Below are positions 6,744-8,176 of a stretch of DNA of 8,176 bases, piece after piece (the first letter of the stretch is position 1; every line of letters starts with the position of its first letter). The position numbers and the translations under genes were made by a program. Below the pieces are notes generated by a model. The model searched no databases. It was not told the DNA's origin and worked only from the letters and a program-made list of their open reading frames with translations. Source of the DNA: Bacillota bacterium. GTDB taxonomy: Bacteria; Bacillota; UBA4882; UBA10575. The stretch covers positions 519-8,694 of the forward strand of contig DOID01000025.1 of the NCBI GenBank assembly GCA_003511465.1. Direction: 5' to 3'.

Positions 6744-6777
6744 AGGCAGTGATCGAAACTTCGAATCACTGCCTTTT
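6744..6777 (+). terminator. Terminator after the usher-like gene, possibly bidirectional
   Basis: AGGCAGTGAT (6744-6753) pairs perfectly with ATCACTGCCT (6765-6774), with a further CGA/TCG helix inside the loop after a bulged A. A short T-run (TTTT, 6774-6777) and A/T-rich sequence follow. On the minus strand the hairpin is followed by CGCTTATTTTGC, a weaker tail, so it may also stop transcripts of the convergent beta-phosphoglucomutase gene ending at 6803. Confidence 0.82.
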
Positions 6778-6802
6778 AAATAAATCATTCGGCCATTTAT
6801 GG

Positions 6803-7459
6803 TTATTCAAGAGTTGGTAGTTTAGATAAATCTGCCCAGGTCAAACCATCAAGACTATCGGCCCGTAAAGTCGCCCGCAGGTTAGCGGCGGCCGCCCCGA
6901 CACCAAGGACACGCATCCCAGCCGCCAGTGCCGCTTCCACCCCGGCATCGGCATCCTCGACAACAACACAATGTTCGGGCGGAACGCCCAGTCGTTCTGC
7001 CGCCAGCAGAAAAACCTCCGGATCAGGTTTGCTTTTCGATAGATCATTCCCGTCGGCCACCGCATCGAAATAATCTTTTAAGCCGATGCGATCCAAGATT
7101 AGCGGCGTATTCTTACTGGAAGAACCCACCGCGATCTTAATTCCGTGTTCCTTCAATCCGGCTAAAATCGGTCCGACTCCGGGCAAAATATTGTCCGGTG
7201 TTAGCGCCTGAATTAACTCCCGGTAATAGGCGTTTTTTCGGTCGGCTAGGACCTTTTTCTCTTCATTGGTATAATTGCGATCCGCCCGCTCCAGGATGAT
7301 CTCCAGGGAATCCATGCGACTAACGCCCCGCAATCGCTGGTTGATCTCAGCGTCAAAATAAATTCCTTCTTCATCCGCTAATTGTTGCCATGCTCGATAG
7401 TGACAATCATCGGTTGAGACAATTACCCCATCCAGATCAAAAATAACTGCTCCCTTCAT
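6803..7459 (-). CDS. pgmB: Beta-phosphoglucomutase (HAD superfamily)
   Basis: Cytoplasmic enzyme converting beta-glucose-1-phosphate to glucose-6-phosphate through a beta-glucose-1,6-bisphosphate intermediate. From ATG at 7459 the product is 218 aa, the usual size. HAD motif I is FDLDGV with the phosphorylated Asp8 and acid/base Asp10. His20 sits in the cap hinge as in the L. lactis enzyme. The cap carries the RLRGVSRMDSLE substrate loop (about 42-53), motif II is GSSSKN (112-117), Lys144 is in KSKPDPEVF, and the metal-binding VVEDADAG has Glu168 and Asp169. The ribosome binding site AAAGGAGG (complement of 7470-7477) lies 10 nt from this ATG; the preceding GTG codon at 7462 is an alternative start with better spacing. 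It follows the GH65 phosphorylase gene by 83 bp on the same strand, the common pairing for disaccharide phosphorolysis. Other HAD sugar phosphatases are less likely given the full beta-PGM motif set. Confidence 0.93.
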   Translation of the reverse strand: MKGAVIFDLDGVIVSTDDCHYRAWQQLADEEGIYFDAEINQRLRGVSRMDSLEIILERADRNYTNEEKKVLADRKNAYYRELIQALTPDNILPGVGPILAGLKEHGIKIAVGSSSKNTPLILDRIGLKDYFDAVADGNDLSKSKPDPEVFLLAAERLGVPPEHCVVVEDADAGVEAALAAGMRVLGVGAAAANLRATLRADSLDGLTWADLSKLPTLE

Positions 7460-7469
7460 CACACCGGTG

Positions 7470-7477
7470 CCTCCTTT
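7470..7477 (-). promoter_or_regulatory. Ribosome binding site of the beta-phosphoglucomutase gene
   Basis: Read on the minus strand this is AAAGGAGG. It lies between the phosphorylase stop and the beta-phosphoglucomutase start. It excludes the longer in-frame start at 7495, which lies upstream of it. Confidence 0.85.
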
Positions 7478-7542
7478 AGTTAATATGTTCATCAAGTTTT
7501 CTTCGCGGTTTTAGGCCAAGTTCCTTTTTTCTTGGTAGTCAT

Positions 7543-8176
7543 TCACCCTGGCTTCCGCCAGGACACCTGAAAGATGGTAAGGGGCTCGCCCTGTAACAAT
7601 TCATACCTAGTACCAGCTTTGTCCACCGTTACCCTGATTAATCTGCTCTTGTACAATACAGTGAAACTATATTCTTGCCATTGTTCCGGGAGAGTCGGCG
7701 CAAAACTCAAAACACCGTCATCAACCCGCATTCCGGCAAAACCATAAACCACACATAACCACGCTCCCCCCATACAGGCGGTGTGAATCCCATCTTTGGT
7801 ATTACCATTATAATCATCCAGATCCAAACGGACCGTAGCTTGAAAATAGGAATAGGCCTTCTCAGCGTAGCCGAGTTCGGAAGCAACAATACTAAAGATC
7901 GACGGCGAGAGGGAAGAATCATGGGTGGTGATCCGCTCATAATAATCATAATTCCGTCTTTTCTGCTCCGGAGAAAACCGGTGACCTAGCAGAAAAAGCG
8001 CCAGGATAACGTCGGGTTGTTTGCAAACCTGCGCCCGGTAGATCAGTAAAGGATGATAGTGCAGAAGCAATGGGAAATGGTCGGACGGAGTCGCTGCCAG
8101 ATCCCAGACCGGTTTATCTAAAAAAGTATCATCTTGCGCATGAATCGACAGCTGCTCATCGTAGGGAATATACATC
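7543..8176 (-). CDS. Glycoside hydrolase family 65 disaccharide phosphorylase, C-terminal part
   Basis: GH65 inverting phosphorylases cleave alpha-linked glucose disaccharides (maltose, trehalose, kojibiose, nigerose) with phosphate to give beta-glucose-1-phosphate. About 211 codons are visible and the frame is open at the right edge, so roughly the first 550 residues, with the catalytic glutamate, are missing. The visible part holds the end of the (alpha/alpha)6 barrel. It includes a K-Q-x-D-V segment (CKQPDVILALFLLG), the strongly conserved THDSSLSPSIFSIVASELGY, then RLDLDDYNGNTKDGIHTACMGGAW and YGFAGMR. The C-terminal beta-sandwich follows: LSFAPTLPEQWQEYSFTV to EPLTIFQVSW. The stop TGA is at 7545-7543 (minus strand). 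The downstream beta-phosphoglucomutase uses the product. Which disaccharide is cleaved cannot be told from this part. Confidence 0.92.
   Translation of the reverse strand, partial: MYIPYDEQLSIHAQDDTFLDKPVWDLAATPSDHFPLLLHYHPLLIYRAQVCKQPDVILALFLLGHRFSPEQKRRNYDYYERITTHDSSLSPSIFSIVASELGYAEKAYSYFQATVRLDLDDYNGNTKDGIHTACMGGAWLCVVYGFAGMRVDDGVLSFAPTLPEQWQEYSFTVLYKSRLIRVTVDKAGTRYELLQGEPLTIFQVSWRKPG

Noticed and set aside
7516..7535. CCAAG/CTTGG hairpin between phosphorylase and beta-phosphoglucomutase genes as a terminator
   Set aside because: Only a 5-bp stem with a 10-nt loop and no T-run after it on the minus strand; the two genes probably share a transcript.
1..8176. CRISPR array, tRNA/rRNA genes, insertion sequence or prophage parts
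   Set aside because: No repeated spacer pattern, no tRNA-like cloverleaf, no transposase or integrase frame and no terminal inverted repeats were seen on either strand.

Overview
The window looks like part of the chromosome of a Bacillota-type (Firmicutes) bacterium that probably has an outer membrane. The Firmicutes signal is an HPr protein carrying both His15 and a Ser46-type regulatory site, plus AGGAGG-type ribosome binding sites in front of the genes. The outer-membrane signal is a large secreted protein that reads as a fimbrial-usher-like beta-barrel, preceded by a PapD-like periplasmic chaperone. I cannot name the genus. Diderm Firmicutes lineages such as Limnochordia/Hydrogenispora-like, Halanaerobiales or Negativicutes would fit.

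Layout. (1) Positions 1-734, plus strand: the C-terminal third of enzyme I of the sugar phosphotransferase system (cut by the window start), overlapping a complete HPr gene, closed by a strong rho-independent terminator (788-822). (2) Positions 735-943: a 209-bp intergenic region with that terminator and weak promoter-like sequence. (3) Positions 944-6723, plus strand: four exported proteins in a row. These are two unrecognised beta-rich secreted proteins (279 and 272 aa), a PapD-like chaperone (268 aa) and an usher-like outer-membrane protein (about 1020 aa). The usher has a stalk-like N-terminal domain and two SdrD-B-like C-terminal domains. A perfect long stem-loop separates the second subunit-like gene from the chaperone, and a terminator (6744-6777) closes the cluster. 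(4) Positions 6803-8176, minus strand, convergent: beta-phosphoglucomutase and the C-terminal part of a GH65 disaccharide phosphorylase (cut by the window end).

How it may work. The central four genes have the organisation of a chaperone-usher surface-fibre system: candidate subunits first, then chaperone, then usher. However, the subunits resemble no pilin family I recognise, and both ends of the usher differ from the classical PapC/FimD plan. This is the part of the window most likely to be undescribed. The flanking genes are ordinary carbohydrate metabolism. PTS energy-coupling proteins lie on the left. On the right, a phosphorylase/mutase pair would turn an alpha-linked glucose disaccharide into glucose plus beta-glucose-1-phosphate and then glucose-6-phosphate.
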